A stretch of 7,860 nt of DNA. Source: Devosia sp. Lineage in GTDB: Bacteria > Pseudomonadota > Alphaproteobacteria > Rhizobiales > Devosiaceae. The notes beneath the pieces are model-generated. The model was not told the origin of the DNA. It made no database searches and saw only the letters and a list, made by a program, of their open reading frames with translations. The position numbers and the translations under genes were made by a program. Of the stretch, positions 1 through 5,931 are shown one piece after another (positions within the stretch are counted from its first letter, which is position 1; each line of letters begins with the position of its first letter). The stretch lies in assembly GCA_025352765.1 (NCBI GenBank), contig JANXSI010000052.1, positions 1 to 7,860 on the forward strand, read 5' to 3'.

Positions 1-411
1 GGTGATGCCGCCGACGAACAGCGACAGCGCGGCGCCGCGCCGGTCGGCCGGCACCAGTTGCGAGATGGCGACGCTGGCGACACCGAAGAACACGCCGTGG
101 CCGCAGGCCGAGATCAGCCGGGCGCCGAGCAGCAGATTGTAGCTGGGGGCGAAAGCACAGAGCAGCTGGCCAATGGCGAACACCAGCATGACGCCGAGGA
201 TGGCGGGTTTGAGCGGCATGCGGGTCAGCAACAGGCCGAGAATCGGGCCGCCAACGGCGACGCCCGCGGCGTAGCCGGTGACCAGCAGCCCGGCCGTCGG
301 CACCGTCACGCCGAGGTCGGTCGAGACCGAAAGCAGGATGCCGGAGACGATAAATTCGGTCGAGCCGATACAGAACGCGGCGAGCGCGAGGGCGAATACG
401 GCGAGAGGCAT
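1..411 (-). CDS. MFS transporter (DHA1/AraJ-like efflux permease), N-terminal 137 residues; 3' end outside window
   Basis: This is the N-terminal third of a major facilitator superfamily transporter, an inner-membrane secondary transporter probably exporting small molecules by proton antiport. The reading frame is open from the ATG at 409-411 to the left edge, giving 137 residues that cover about TM1 to the start of TM5. The protein begins MPLAVFALALAAF, followed by the GSTEF signature of TM1. Around residues 53-70 lies an MFS motif A variant between TM2 and TM3 (GGPILGLLLTRMPLKP), and near residue 124 the DRRGAALSL stretch at the TM4-TM5 turn. It is a close paralogue of the MFS gene just upstream: a hand alignment gives about 73 of 137 identical residues without gaps. 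The 45-base gap and shared strand suggest one transcript. A weak AGGG at 420-423 sits 8 bases before the ATG. The substrate cannot be read from sequence; related proteins include AraJ, YdhP and NepI/PbuE types. Confidence 0.93.
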   Translation of the reverse strand, partial: MPLAVFALALAAFCIGSTEFIVSGILLSVSTDLGVTVPTAGLLVTGYAAGVAVGGPILGLLLTRMPLKPAILGVMLVFAIGQLLCAFAPSYNLLLGARLISACGHGVFFGVASVAISQLVPADRRGAALSLFVGGIT

Positions 412-456
412 GGCGAAGACCCTAAAAAAGCGCCGGACATGAACACTTGTCGGCGG

Positions 457-1623
457 TCAGGGCAAGGCTTCGTGCGGGCGGTCGAGGCGCCAGGACCAGA
501 ACGTGATCGCTGCCGCCAGAAGCCCGGCACCGATCCCGACCAGCGGCAGCGAGGCGTAGCCGGCCCCCAGGGAAAGCAGCCCGGCGCCGGTCAGAGCGCC
601 AAGGGCGTAGCCAAGGTTGAAGGCCGTCGCAATGAACGTGGCGGCGAGCGTCGGCGCCCCGGCCGAGGCGTTGACGATGCGGGTCTGGAGCGGGGTTGAG
701 AAGGCGTAGCCGACGGCGCCGAGTCCGGCCATGGCGACGAACATGCCGACGGGCGAGTGCATGACGACCAGCACCAGCGCTGCCGCGGCGGCATAGGCGA
801 GGAGGGTGCCCAGCGCCGAAGGCATCAGTTTCCAGTCGGTGAGATAGCCGCCGCCAAAGACCCCGACGATGGCGCCGATGCCGTAGGCAAACAGATATGG
901 CGGCGTGGCGGCCTCGGGTATGCTGGTGACGCTGATCAGGAACGGCACCTGGAAGGTGCCGAAAGCGAGGGCGCCAACGAGTAGCACCATGATGGCGAGA
1001 TAGGAGAGGAGAATCTGGTGCCGCCCCAGCACCTTGAGCTGGGCGCGCCAGGGGATGGGCGATGCGCCGGCCTCGTCGTCGACGCGCGGCACCAGCAGCG
1101 CCACGGCGATGGTTGCGAGGGTCGCGAGGCCGGCGATGCACCAGAAACTGGTGCGCCAGCCGAAGGCCTGGCCGATCGAGGCGCCGATGGGCACGCCGAG
1201 CAGATTGGCGATCGGCACGCCGGCGAGGACGAGCGCCAGCGCGGCGCCACGGCGTTCCGGTGCAACGAGGGCCCGGGCGGCGATGGTGGCGTTGCCGAAG
1301 AACAGGCCGTGCGTGAGGGCGACCAGCACCCGGGCGGCGAGGAGGAGCTCGAAGTTGGGGGCGATCGCGCACAGCACCTGACCCAGCGCGAACAGCCCGG
1401 CCATGCCGACGATGATGGGCTTGCGTGGCACGTGGGCGGTCAGCAGGGCTAGGACCGGGCCGCCAAAGGCGACCGCCAGCGCATAGACCGAGACCAGCAA
1501 GCCGGCGGCCGGGATGCTGACGGACAGGTCGGAGGCAAGCGTGGGCAGCAGTCCGGCGATGATGAACTCGGCGGTGCCGATCGCGAAGGCGGCCAGCGTC
1601 AGGGCGTAGAGGGCGAGGGGCAA
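457..1623 (-). CDS. MFS transporter (DHA1/AraJ-YdhP-like efflux permease), TTG start
   Basis: Complete 388-residue, 12-TM major facilitator superfamily permease of the drug/metabolite efflux (DHA1) type, expected in the inner membrane. Its length is typical of AraJ/YdhP-like proteins. TM1 carries GTAEFIIAGLLP. Motif A lies at residues 54-68 (GGPVLALLTAHVPRK), with the usual aspartate replaced. The TM5 antiporter-type motif is GVPIANLLGVPIGASIG (residues 135-151), followed by GQAFGWR. A hydrophilic central loop (about 181-203) separates the two six-helix halves. The start is a TTG at 1621-1623, chosen because the N-terminus then aligns residue for residue with the ATG start of the downstream paralogue, and because a GGAG (minus strand, 1630-1633) sits six bases upstream. 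The nearest upstream ATG (1654) is in another frame. The gene is divergent from the HdeD-like gene and probably co-transcribed with the 1-411 gene. The substrate is unknown; sugar, purine or drug efflux are all possible. Confidence 0.95.
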   Translation of the reverse strand: MPLALYALTLAAFAIGTAEFIIAGLLPTLASDLSVSIPAAGLLVSVYALAVAFGGPVLALLTAHVPRKPIIVGMAGLFALGQVLCAIAPNFELLLAARVLVALTHGLFFGNATIAARALVAPERRGAALALVLAGVPIANLLGVPIGASIGQAFGWRTSFWCIAGLATLATIAVALLVPRVDDEAGASPIPWRAQLKVLGRHQILLSYLAIMVLLVGALAFGTFQVPFLISVTSIPEAATPPYLFAYGIGAIVGVFGGGYLTDWKLMPSALGTLLAYAAAAALVLVVMHSPVGMFVAMAGLGAVGYAFSTPLQTRIVNASAGAPTLAATFIATAFNLGYALGALTGAGLLSLGAGYASLPLVGIGAGLLAAAITFWSWRLDRPHEALP

Positions 1624-1629
1624 GGGCGA

Positions 1630-1633
1630 CTCC
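1630..1633 (-). promoter_or_regulatory. Ribosome binding site deciding the TTG start of the MFS gene
   Basis: On the minus strand the motif reads GGAG, six bases before the TTG at 1621-1623. It decides for the TTG, because no in-frame ATG with a similar motif exists nearby. Confidence 0.6.
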
Positions 1634-1697
1634 GGGGCACGCCAAGCTCAGCATTCAGGGCAGGTTCGTGCAAGCCGCAGGGTGCTTTTTCCGTCAG

Positions 1698-1713
1698 GGT
1701 ACGGCATAGTACC
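1698..1713. repeat. Small dyad (possible operator) in the divergent promoter region
   Basis: The arms GGTAC (1698-1702) and GTACC (1709-1713) are perfect inverted repeats around a 6-base centre. They extend imperfectly to CAGGGTAC and GTACCTG. The dyad lies between two divergently transcribed membrane-protein genes and overlaps the candidate -10 of the MFS promoter, as a repressor site would. No regulator gene is in the window, so the operator role is inference only. Confidence 0.3.
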
Positions 1714-1734
1714 TGCCATACTGAACAGCGTTAA
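1706..1734 (-). promoter_or_regulatory. Candidate sigma-70 promoter for the MFS pair
   Basis: On the minus strand, TTAACG (1729-1734) is followed after exactly 17 bases by TACTAT (1706-1711). Each matches the -35 and -10 consensus at four of six positions. It would place the transcript start about 75-80 bases before the TTG of the MFS gene. The match is modest, and such pairs occur by chance. Confidence 0.3.
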
Positions 1735-1739
1735 TCCTC

Positions 1740-1744
1740 AGGAG
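1740..1744 (+). promoter_or_regulatory. Ribosome binding site of the HdeD-like gene
   Basis: AGGAG lies six bases before the ATG at 1751. It decides for this start over a GTG at 1682 in the same frame, which would add 23 non-homologous, non-membrane residues. Confidence 0.75.
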
Positions 1745-1750
1745 ACGACC

Positions 1751-2314
1751 ATGGCAGCAGCTGATCTTTCGAAGCGGTGGGGCCTGATCGTGGGCCTCAG
1801 GGCGCTCCTGATGCTCCTTGCGGGGCTCTATGCGGTGATCTGGCCGGTTTCGGCGCTCTCCGTCCTCGTCATCGCGGGCGGCGTGGTGCTGCTCGTTGAT
1901 GGCGTGCTGGGGCTGTGGAGCCTGACGTTCGGTGGCGCCAAGACCGGCAATTTCTGGTTCGATGTGGTGCGCAGCGTGCTCGCCATCCTCACCGGCCTTA
2001 TCATCCTGCTGTCGCCGTTCCTCGCGACGCTGATCACGGTGTGGTTCGTCGTCTATCTCGTCGCCTTCCAGGCGATCCTCGTGGGCGTGATGGAAATTTT
2101 CGTCGGGATCCGCGAGCGCTCGCATTTGCCGCGGATCTGGCCGGTGCTGCTGTCGGGCGCACTCTATGTGCTGTTCGGTGTGGTGCTGCTGTTTTCGCCG
2201 CTGATGAGTGCGATCTACTTCGTGATCTTCGGCGGACTGCTGATGATCGTGTTCTCGATCGGGCTGTTCACGCTGGCGTGGCGGCTCTATCGCGGGGCGG
2301 CGACGACGCTCTGA
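1751..2314 (+). CDS. HdeD family (DUF308) membrane protein
   Basis: 187-residue integral membrane protein of the HdeD/DUF308 family. E. coli HdeD is linked to acid resistance at high cell density, but the molecular activity of the family is not established. The sequence shows three repeats of a two-helix hairpin, the family hallmark: about residues 10-58 (WGLIVGLRALLMLLAGLYAV then WPVSALSVLVIAGG), 69-120 (FDVVRSVLAILTGL then SPFLATLITVW) and 130-178 (WPVLLSGALYVLFGV then SPLMSAIYFVIFGG). Each repeat has a Gly-rich first helix, a W/S-P turn and a second helix ending in a charged or aromatic loop. There is no signal peptide apart from TM1. The ATG at 1751 is preferred because of its AGGAG. The 3' end overlaps the convergent BrkB-like gene by 28 bases. 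The specific role here is unknown. Confidence 0.9.
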   Translation: MAAADLSKRWGLIVGLRALLMLLAGLYAVIWPVSALSVLVIAGGVVLLVDGVLGLWSLTFGGAKTGNFWFDVVRSVLAILTGLIILLSPFLATLITVWFVVYLVAFQAILVGVMEIFVGIRERSHLPRIWPVLLSGALYVLFGVVLLFSPLMSAIYFVIFGGLLMIVFSIGLFTLAWRLYRGAATTL

Positions 2315-3165
2315 CCGCTGGCTTCGCGCTCGAGCGCGGCGTTGAACGCCGCGCCGAGCACGAGGATCTGGGCAGAATTGTACATCCACAGGAGCACCAC
2401 GACCGCGGCCGAGACCGAGCCGAAGGTTGGCGAGTAATTGCCCCAGTTCTGCACGTAGATGGAAAACACCGCGCCGGCGACGATCCACAGCAGCGACGCG
2501 AGCACGGCGCCAGGCCAGATGAAGCGAAACTGGCGCGGATGCCGGTCGGGACCCCAGCGGTAAAGCAGGGCGAGGACGATCGCTGAAATCACCAAAAGCA
2601 CCGGCCAGCGGACGATCAGCAGCACCCATCCGGCGCCAGTCGGGAATGGTATGAGGGCCGGAAGTCCCGCGACCGTGGCGAGCGCGCTGGCGACGAAGAT
2701 CGAGCCGGCAACGGTCAGCCCGATGGTGACGGCGGCTTCGAGGATGAAACTGCGCTTCTCCTTTTCGCCGCGCACGCGCGACATGGCGAACAGCAGGGCC
2801 TGGACGCCGCGGGAGCCGCTCCACAGCGCCAGCGGGATGGAAACCAGCAGCCCAAGGCCGAGGGTCGTGGGCGGTTGCGCCGCCAGCAGGGTCAGTTGCT
2901 CATCGAGGATGTCGAGCGCCATCGACGGCAGGACATAGCGCACGCTGGCGACGGTGTCGGCGACGAGCGCGCGGTTGGCGATGATGCCGTAGATCAGCGC
3001 CAGCGTGGCGATGGCTGGAAAGAACGACAGGAAGCCAAAGAAGGCGGTGGCGGCGCAGCGCGGCGAGGTGTCGGGGTCGAGGAAGACTTTGAGGGTGGCA
3101 AGGGCCACATGCCGGACGCGTGCAAAGCCGCTCCGTGGTGCAGAATATGCCGCAATATCCGCCAA
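2287..3165 (-). CDS. YihY/BrkB-family inner-membrane protein, TTG start
   Basis: 292-residue polytopic membrane protein of the YihY/virulence factor BrkB family. These proteins were once called ribonuclease BN, but that label is now considered an error, and their biochemical function remains unclear. About six membrane segments are visible, at residues 38-62, 102-122, 145-170, 180-205, 217-238 and 250-275. Family marks are the first-helix stretch AATAFFGFLSFFPAIATLAL, the LYRWGPDR loop after TM4 (201-208), the WPGAVLASLLW entry to TM5, and the closing NYSPTFGSVSAAVVVLLWMY followed by LVLGAAFNAALE. The start is a TTG at 3163-3165, supported by a perfect AGGAGG (3171-3176) five bases upstream. 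The C-terminal tail (ASGQSVVAAPR) is encoded in the overlap with the convergent HdeD-like gene. It is divergent from the lipoprotein gene. Confidence is high for the family, low for function. Confidence 0.93.
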   Translation of the reverse strand: MADIAAYSAPRSGFARVRHVALATLKVFLDPDTSPRCAATAFFGFLSFFPAIATLALIYGIIANRALVADTVASVRYVLPSMALDILDEQLTLLAAQPPTTLGLGLLVSIPLALWSGSRGVQALLFAMSRVRGEKEKRSFILEAAVTIGLTVAGSIFVASALATVAGLPALIPFPTGAGWVLLIVRWPVLLVISAIVLALLYRWGPDRHPRQFRFIWPGAVLASLLWIVAGAVFSIYVQNWGNYSPTFGSVSAAVVVLLWMYNSAQILVLGAAFNAALEREASGQSVVAAPR

Positions 3166-3170
3166 TCGAG

Positions 3171-3176
3171 CCTCCT
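3171..3176 (-). promoter_or_regulatory. Strong ribosome binding site deciding the TTG start of the BrkB-like gene
   Basis: The minus strand reads AGGAGG, a full Shine-Dalgarno match, five bases before the TTG at 3163-3165. It is the best ribosome binding site in the window and fixes the non-ATG start. Confidence 0.8.
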
Positions 3177-3275
3177 GAACGACAAACGCTCAACGAGGCG
3201 ATGGCCTGTCGGTTGCGGAGCGCCTGATCGCGCCGGGATTTTTCCTGTCGCAGCCTTCAGAAGGAAGCGTGCGGC

Positions 3276-3301
3276 AGGCGGGTAACGCCGGTGGCCCGCC
3301 T
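3276..3301. repeat. GC-rich inverted repeat in the BrkB/lipoprotein intergenic region
   Basis: AGGCGGG (3276-3282) and CCCGCCT (3295-3301) are perfect 7-base inverted arms around a 12-base loop. The run of T after the right arm is only three bases, so it does not look like an intrinsic terminator. It sits just upstream of a TTGACA hexamer and could be an operator or chance in GC-rich DNA. Confidence 0.3.
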
Positions 3302-3312
3302 TTCGCGAACGC

Positions 3313-3344
3313 TTGACAGGCCCCCACTTTAGATGGGACATAAC
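3313..3344 (+). promoter_or_regulatory. Candidate promoter of the lipoprotein gene
   Basis: A perfect -35 hexamer TTGACA occupies 3313-3318. The -10 is unclear: CATAAC (3339-3344) matches four of six bases but needs a 20-base spacer, while the 17-base position (3336-3341, GGACAT) is a poor match. If this promoter is used, transcription begins near 3345-3352, downstream of the ATG at 3333, which favours the TTG at 3369 as the lipoprotein start. Confidence 0.35.
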
Positions 3345-3368
3345 AAGAACACGATAGCGAGGTGGCAC

Positions 3369-3878
3369 TTGCTGAAGCGTTTCTCGGTCGCGGGTATGAT
3401 GCTGATCGTGATCATGTCGCTGGCTGCGTGTGCGTCCGTTGGCACGCCCGTGGCGCGTCAGAGGTTCGATCCGGATGCCGCCGCGTTTATCAACATCGAA
3501 GGCCGAGCCAGCATCAGCGGTCAGGCATTCGTGCGCCAGACCAACGGCAAGCTGCTGCGGCCCGTCCGCACCGATATCTTTCTCATTCCGCGAACGGCGC
3601 ATTCGGCGGAGCGGGTTGCTGCCCTTTACGGCGAGGGCGACACGCTGAAATGGGGCGCCCGGGTGCCCGATGCCGAGCCGCTCTACAGGCAATACCAACG
3701 GAAGACCGTTGCGAGCTCGGCGGGGTCCTTCCGCTTCGAGCATGTGGCCGACGGGAGCTATTTTATCGTCGCGATGATTTTCCTTCCGGGCGAGTATGTG
3801 GCGAACGAATTCCCGATCCTCGAGCGGGTGACGGTGGCCAACGGCAAGAGCGTGCGTGTCGTCATGCGCGGCTATTGA
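3369..3878 (+). CDS. Predicted lipoprotein with transthyretin/carboxypeptidase-regulatory-like domain (hypothetical)
   Basis: From a TTG at 3369 the product is 169 residues and begins with a textbook lipoprotein signal peptide: MLKRF n-region, hydrophobic stretch (residues 8-18) and the lipobox L-A-A-C with Cys21 as the lipidation site. Residue 22 is Ala rather than Asp, which would suggest the outer membrane under the Lol rule. The mature part has the look of a small beta-sandwich: SGQAFVRQTNGKLLRPV, then a strand with DIFLIPRT, and later SSAGSFRFEHVADGSYFIVA. This resembles carboxypeptidase-regulatory or transthyretin-like repeats (G-x-F-x-F-x-x-V-x-x-G-x-Y). The TTG is preferred because GAGG (3359-3362) lies six bases upstream and it removes 12 polar residues from the signal peptide. 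The alternative is an ATG at 3333 (181 residues) without a Shine-Dalgarno motif. It lies 78 bases before dnaG on the same strand. The function is unknown. Confidence 0.8.
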   Translation: MLKRFSVAGMMLIVIMSLAACASVGTPVARQRFDPDAAAFINIEGRASISGQAFVRQTNGKLLRPVRTDIFLIPRTAHSAERVAALYGEGDTLKWGARVPDAEPLYRQYQRKTVASSAGSFRFEHVADGSYFIVAMIFLPGEYVANEFPILERVTVANGKSVRVVMRGY

Positions 3879-3900
3879 GGGCCGCGAACCGATGCAGCGG

Positions 3901-3953
3901 GGATAAGTTCTCGCCGGTGACTCGCTTCGCGTGCCCGCAGCGCCTACTTATCC
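3901..3953. repeat. Inverted repeat GGATAAGT / ACTTATCC flanking the dnaG leader
   Basis: Perfect 8-base arms lie at 3901-3908 and 3946-3953, separated by 37 bases. The right arm ends three bases before the dnaG ATG. Each arm contains TTATCC on one strand, the core of a DnaA box; extended to nine bases, each matches TTATCCACA at seven positions. They could be DNA sites or, in RNA, a stem occluding the start. Role inferred only. Confidence 0.35.
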
Positions 3954-3956
3954 GCC

Positions 3957-5906
3957 ATGCGCTTTTCCGATGGCTTCCTCGACGAGATCCGGCAGCGCCT
4001 GCCGATCCATGAGGTCGTGGGCGAGAGTGTCATTTGGGACAAGCGCAAGAGCCAGCCGGCGCGCGGGGACTATTGGGCCTGCTGCCCGTTCCATGGCGAG
4101 AAATCGCCGAGTTTTCACGCCGACGACCGCAAGGGCATCTACCACTGCTTCGGCTGTGGGGTGACCGGCGACCATTTCCGGTTCCTGACCGAAAAGGGCG
4201 GCATGAGCTTTCCCGAGGCGGTCGAAAAGCTGGCCGGGATGGCCGGGCTGCCGATGCCGGCGCGCGACGAGCGCGAGGAGGCGCGCGACGAGGTCCGGCG
4301 CAACCTCTACGACGTGATGGAACTGGCGACGAGGTATTTCGAGGCGGCGCTGGCGCACAATATCGGGGCGCGGGCGCGCGGCTATCTGTTCGAGCGCGGC
4401 GTTTCGGCTGCAGCGCAGACGCGGTTCCGCATCGGGTTTTCGCCCGAAAGCCGGAACGGGCTGAAGGAGCATCTGGCGGCCAACGGGGTCACGGCGCAGG
4501 AGATGCTGGACACCGGGCTGGTCGCAACGCGCGACAACGATCCCCTGACCTATGACCGGTTCCGCAACCGAGTGATGTTCCCGATCAGCGATTTCCGCGG
4601 CCGGATCATCGGCTTCGGCGGGCGGGCGCTGACCCCGGATGTGCCGGCCAAATACCTCAACTCGCCCGAGACCGAGCTCTTCAAGAAGCGGCTGGTGCTC
4701 TACAACGGCATGGACGCCCGCAAGGCGGCCCGCGACGGCAAGCCGGTGGTGGTGGTTGAGGGCTATCTCGACGTGATCGCGTCGGTGATGGCCGGTTTCG
4801 AGGGGACGGTCGCGCCGATGGGCACGGCGCTGACCGAGGACCATCTGCGATTGCTGTGGCAGATGACCGACACGCCGATCCTCTGCTTCGACGGCGACAG
4901 CGCCGGCCTCCGGGCGGCCGAACGGGCGGCGGGGGTCGTGCTGCCGCTGCTGCAGCCGGGAAAGACCGTGCGCATCGCGACGCTGCCCGAGGGGCTCGAT
5001 CCCGACGACATCATCAAGCAGCAGGGCCGCAATGCCTTTGCCGACGTGCTCGACCGGGCGCGGTCGCTTTCCGATGTGGTGTGGAGCATGGAAACCGGCG
5101 GCACCGTGCCCGAAACGCCCGAGGCGCGGGCGGCGCTCGAGGCCCGGCTGCGCGAGCGGGCGAACTCGATCGGCGAACAATCGGTCAAGCGGCACTACAT
5201 CCAGGCGTTCGACGAGAAACTGCAGGCGTTCTTCCAGCCGGTGCGGCCGCAGCGCTACGACAACCGGGGCGGCGGGCGTTACGAAAGCCGGCAGGGCAAT
5301 GGCCGGGCGCCGTTCGGACAGAAGCGGCCGCTGGGGACGCCTCGGCTGGTGGTGTCCGACACGCTGCGCAATTCGCGGCTGATGAAGCCGGGGCGCGCGG
5401 CCGATGTCAGCCCGCGCGAGGCCGTGATCCTCGTCAGCCTCATCAACCATCCGGCGCTGGCCGAGCCCCGGCTCGAGGCGCTGGCGGACCTCGAATTCAG
5501 CTCGCCGAGCGGCCGAAAGCTGTTTTCGGCGATGCTAGACCTGATCATGGCCGATCACGATATTGCCGGCGCCGACCTCAAGACGGCGCTAGGCGGGCGC
5601 GGCTTCGGTCCGGATATCGAGCGGATGGAGGGGGTTCTGGCGCGGCAGGGCGTGTGGCAAAGCGGCGCCGAGATCGCCCCGATGGACGCTGAAACCGGCC
5701 TAAAACATGCCCTGGCCTTGCATTACAAGTCGGTTCAACTAAATAAGGACCTGAAGGCAGCCGAAGTGGCGCTGGGCATTGACCCGAGCGAAGAAACCTT
5801 TGAAAGGCTGCGCGACATCCAGAACCAGATCACCACCGTCGATGGCACAGAGGCGCTGATCGAGGGGTTTGGTTCGTTATCCGGCCGCGCAACGCGGAGC
5901 TTTTAA
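3957..5906 (+). CDS. dnaG: DNA primase DnaG
   Basis: 649-residue bacterial primase, which makes the RNA primers for Okazaki fragments and leading-strand initiation while docked on the DnaB helicase at the fork. The N-terminal CHC2 zinc-binding domain has ligands Cys43, His46, Cys64 and Cys67 in CPFHGEKSPSF and YHCFGCGVTGD. The catalytic core follows with YDRFRNRVMFPI (199-210) and GFGGRAL (219-225). The TOPRIM metal centre shows VEGYLDV (Glu268, Asp272), CFDGDSAG (Asp312, Asp314) and GLDPDD (346-351). A flexible Arg/Gly-rich linker at about 428-462 leads to the C-terminal helicase-binding part (about 484-649), which is less conserved. It is longer than the 581-residue E. coli enzyme but usual for alphaproteobacteria. 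The start MRFSDGFLDEIRQRLP fits the family, although no clear Shine-Dalgarno precedes it. It is followed by rpoD, 166 bases on, as in macromolecular-synthesis operons. Confidence 0.99.
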   Translation: MRFSDGFLDEIRQRLPIHEVVGESVIWDKRKSQPARGDYWACCPFHGEKSPSFHADDRKGIYHCFGCGVTGDHFRFLTEKGGMSFPEAVEKLAGMAGLPMPARDEREEARDEVRRNLYDVMELATRYFEAALAHNIGARARGYLFERGVSAAAQTRFRIGFSPESRNGLKEHLAANGVTAQEMLDTGLVATRDNDPLTYDRFRNRVMFPISDFRGRIIGFGGRALTPDVPAKYLNSPETELFKKRLVLYNGMDARKAARDGKPVVVVEGYLDVIASVMAGFEGTVAPMGTALTEDHLRLLWQMTDTPILCFDGDSAGLRAAERAAGVVLPLLQPGKTVRIATLPEGLDPDDIIKQQGRNAFADVLDRARSLSDVVWSMETGGTVPETPEARAALEARLRERANSIGEQSVKRHYIQAFDEKLQAFFQPVRPQRYDNRGGGRYESRQGNGRAPFGQKRPLGTPRLVVSDTLRNSRLMKPGRAADVSPREAVILVSLINHPALAEPRLEALADLEFSSPSGRKLFSAMLDLIMADHDIAGADLKTALGGRGFGPDIERMEGVLARQGVWQSGAEIAPMDAETGLKHALALHYKSVQLNKDLKAAEVALGIDPSEETFERLRDIQNQITTVDGTEALIEGFGSLSGRATRSF

Positions 5907-5931
5907 GGCAAGGCTCGCGAGGCGCGACTTT

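Noticed and set aside
422..1654. 410-residue open frame on the minus strand with an ATG at 1654
   Set aside because: It overlaps the MFS gene in another frame and gives an Arg/Pro/His-rich product without membrane segments. This is a high-GC shadow.
1682..1750. Extension of the HdeD-like protein to a GTG at 1682
   Set aside because: The extra 23 residues do not resemble the family, and the ATG at 1751 has a good AGGAG six bases upstream.
1694..2824. 376-residue minus-strand frame spanning the HdeD-like gene and part of the BrkB-like gene
   Set aside because: It crosses two real genes in the wrong frame, and its composition is Arg/His/Gln-rich shadow sequence.
3276..3304. Intrinsic terminator at the GC-rich inverted repeat
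   Set aside because: Only three T follow the stem, and no gene ends there on either strand; the flanking genes diverge.
3948..5450. 500-residue antisense open frame inside dnaG
   Set aside because: The product is His/Arg-rich with no recognisable domain. Long antisense frames are expected opposite GC-rich codon-biased genes, and dnaG motifs are unambiguous on the plus strand.
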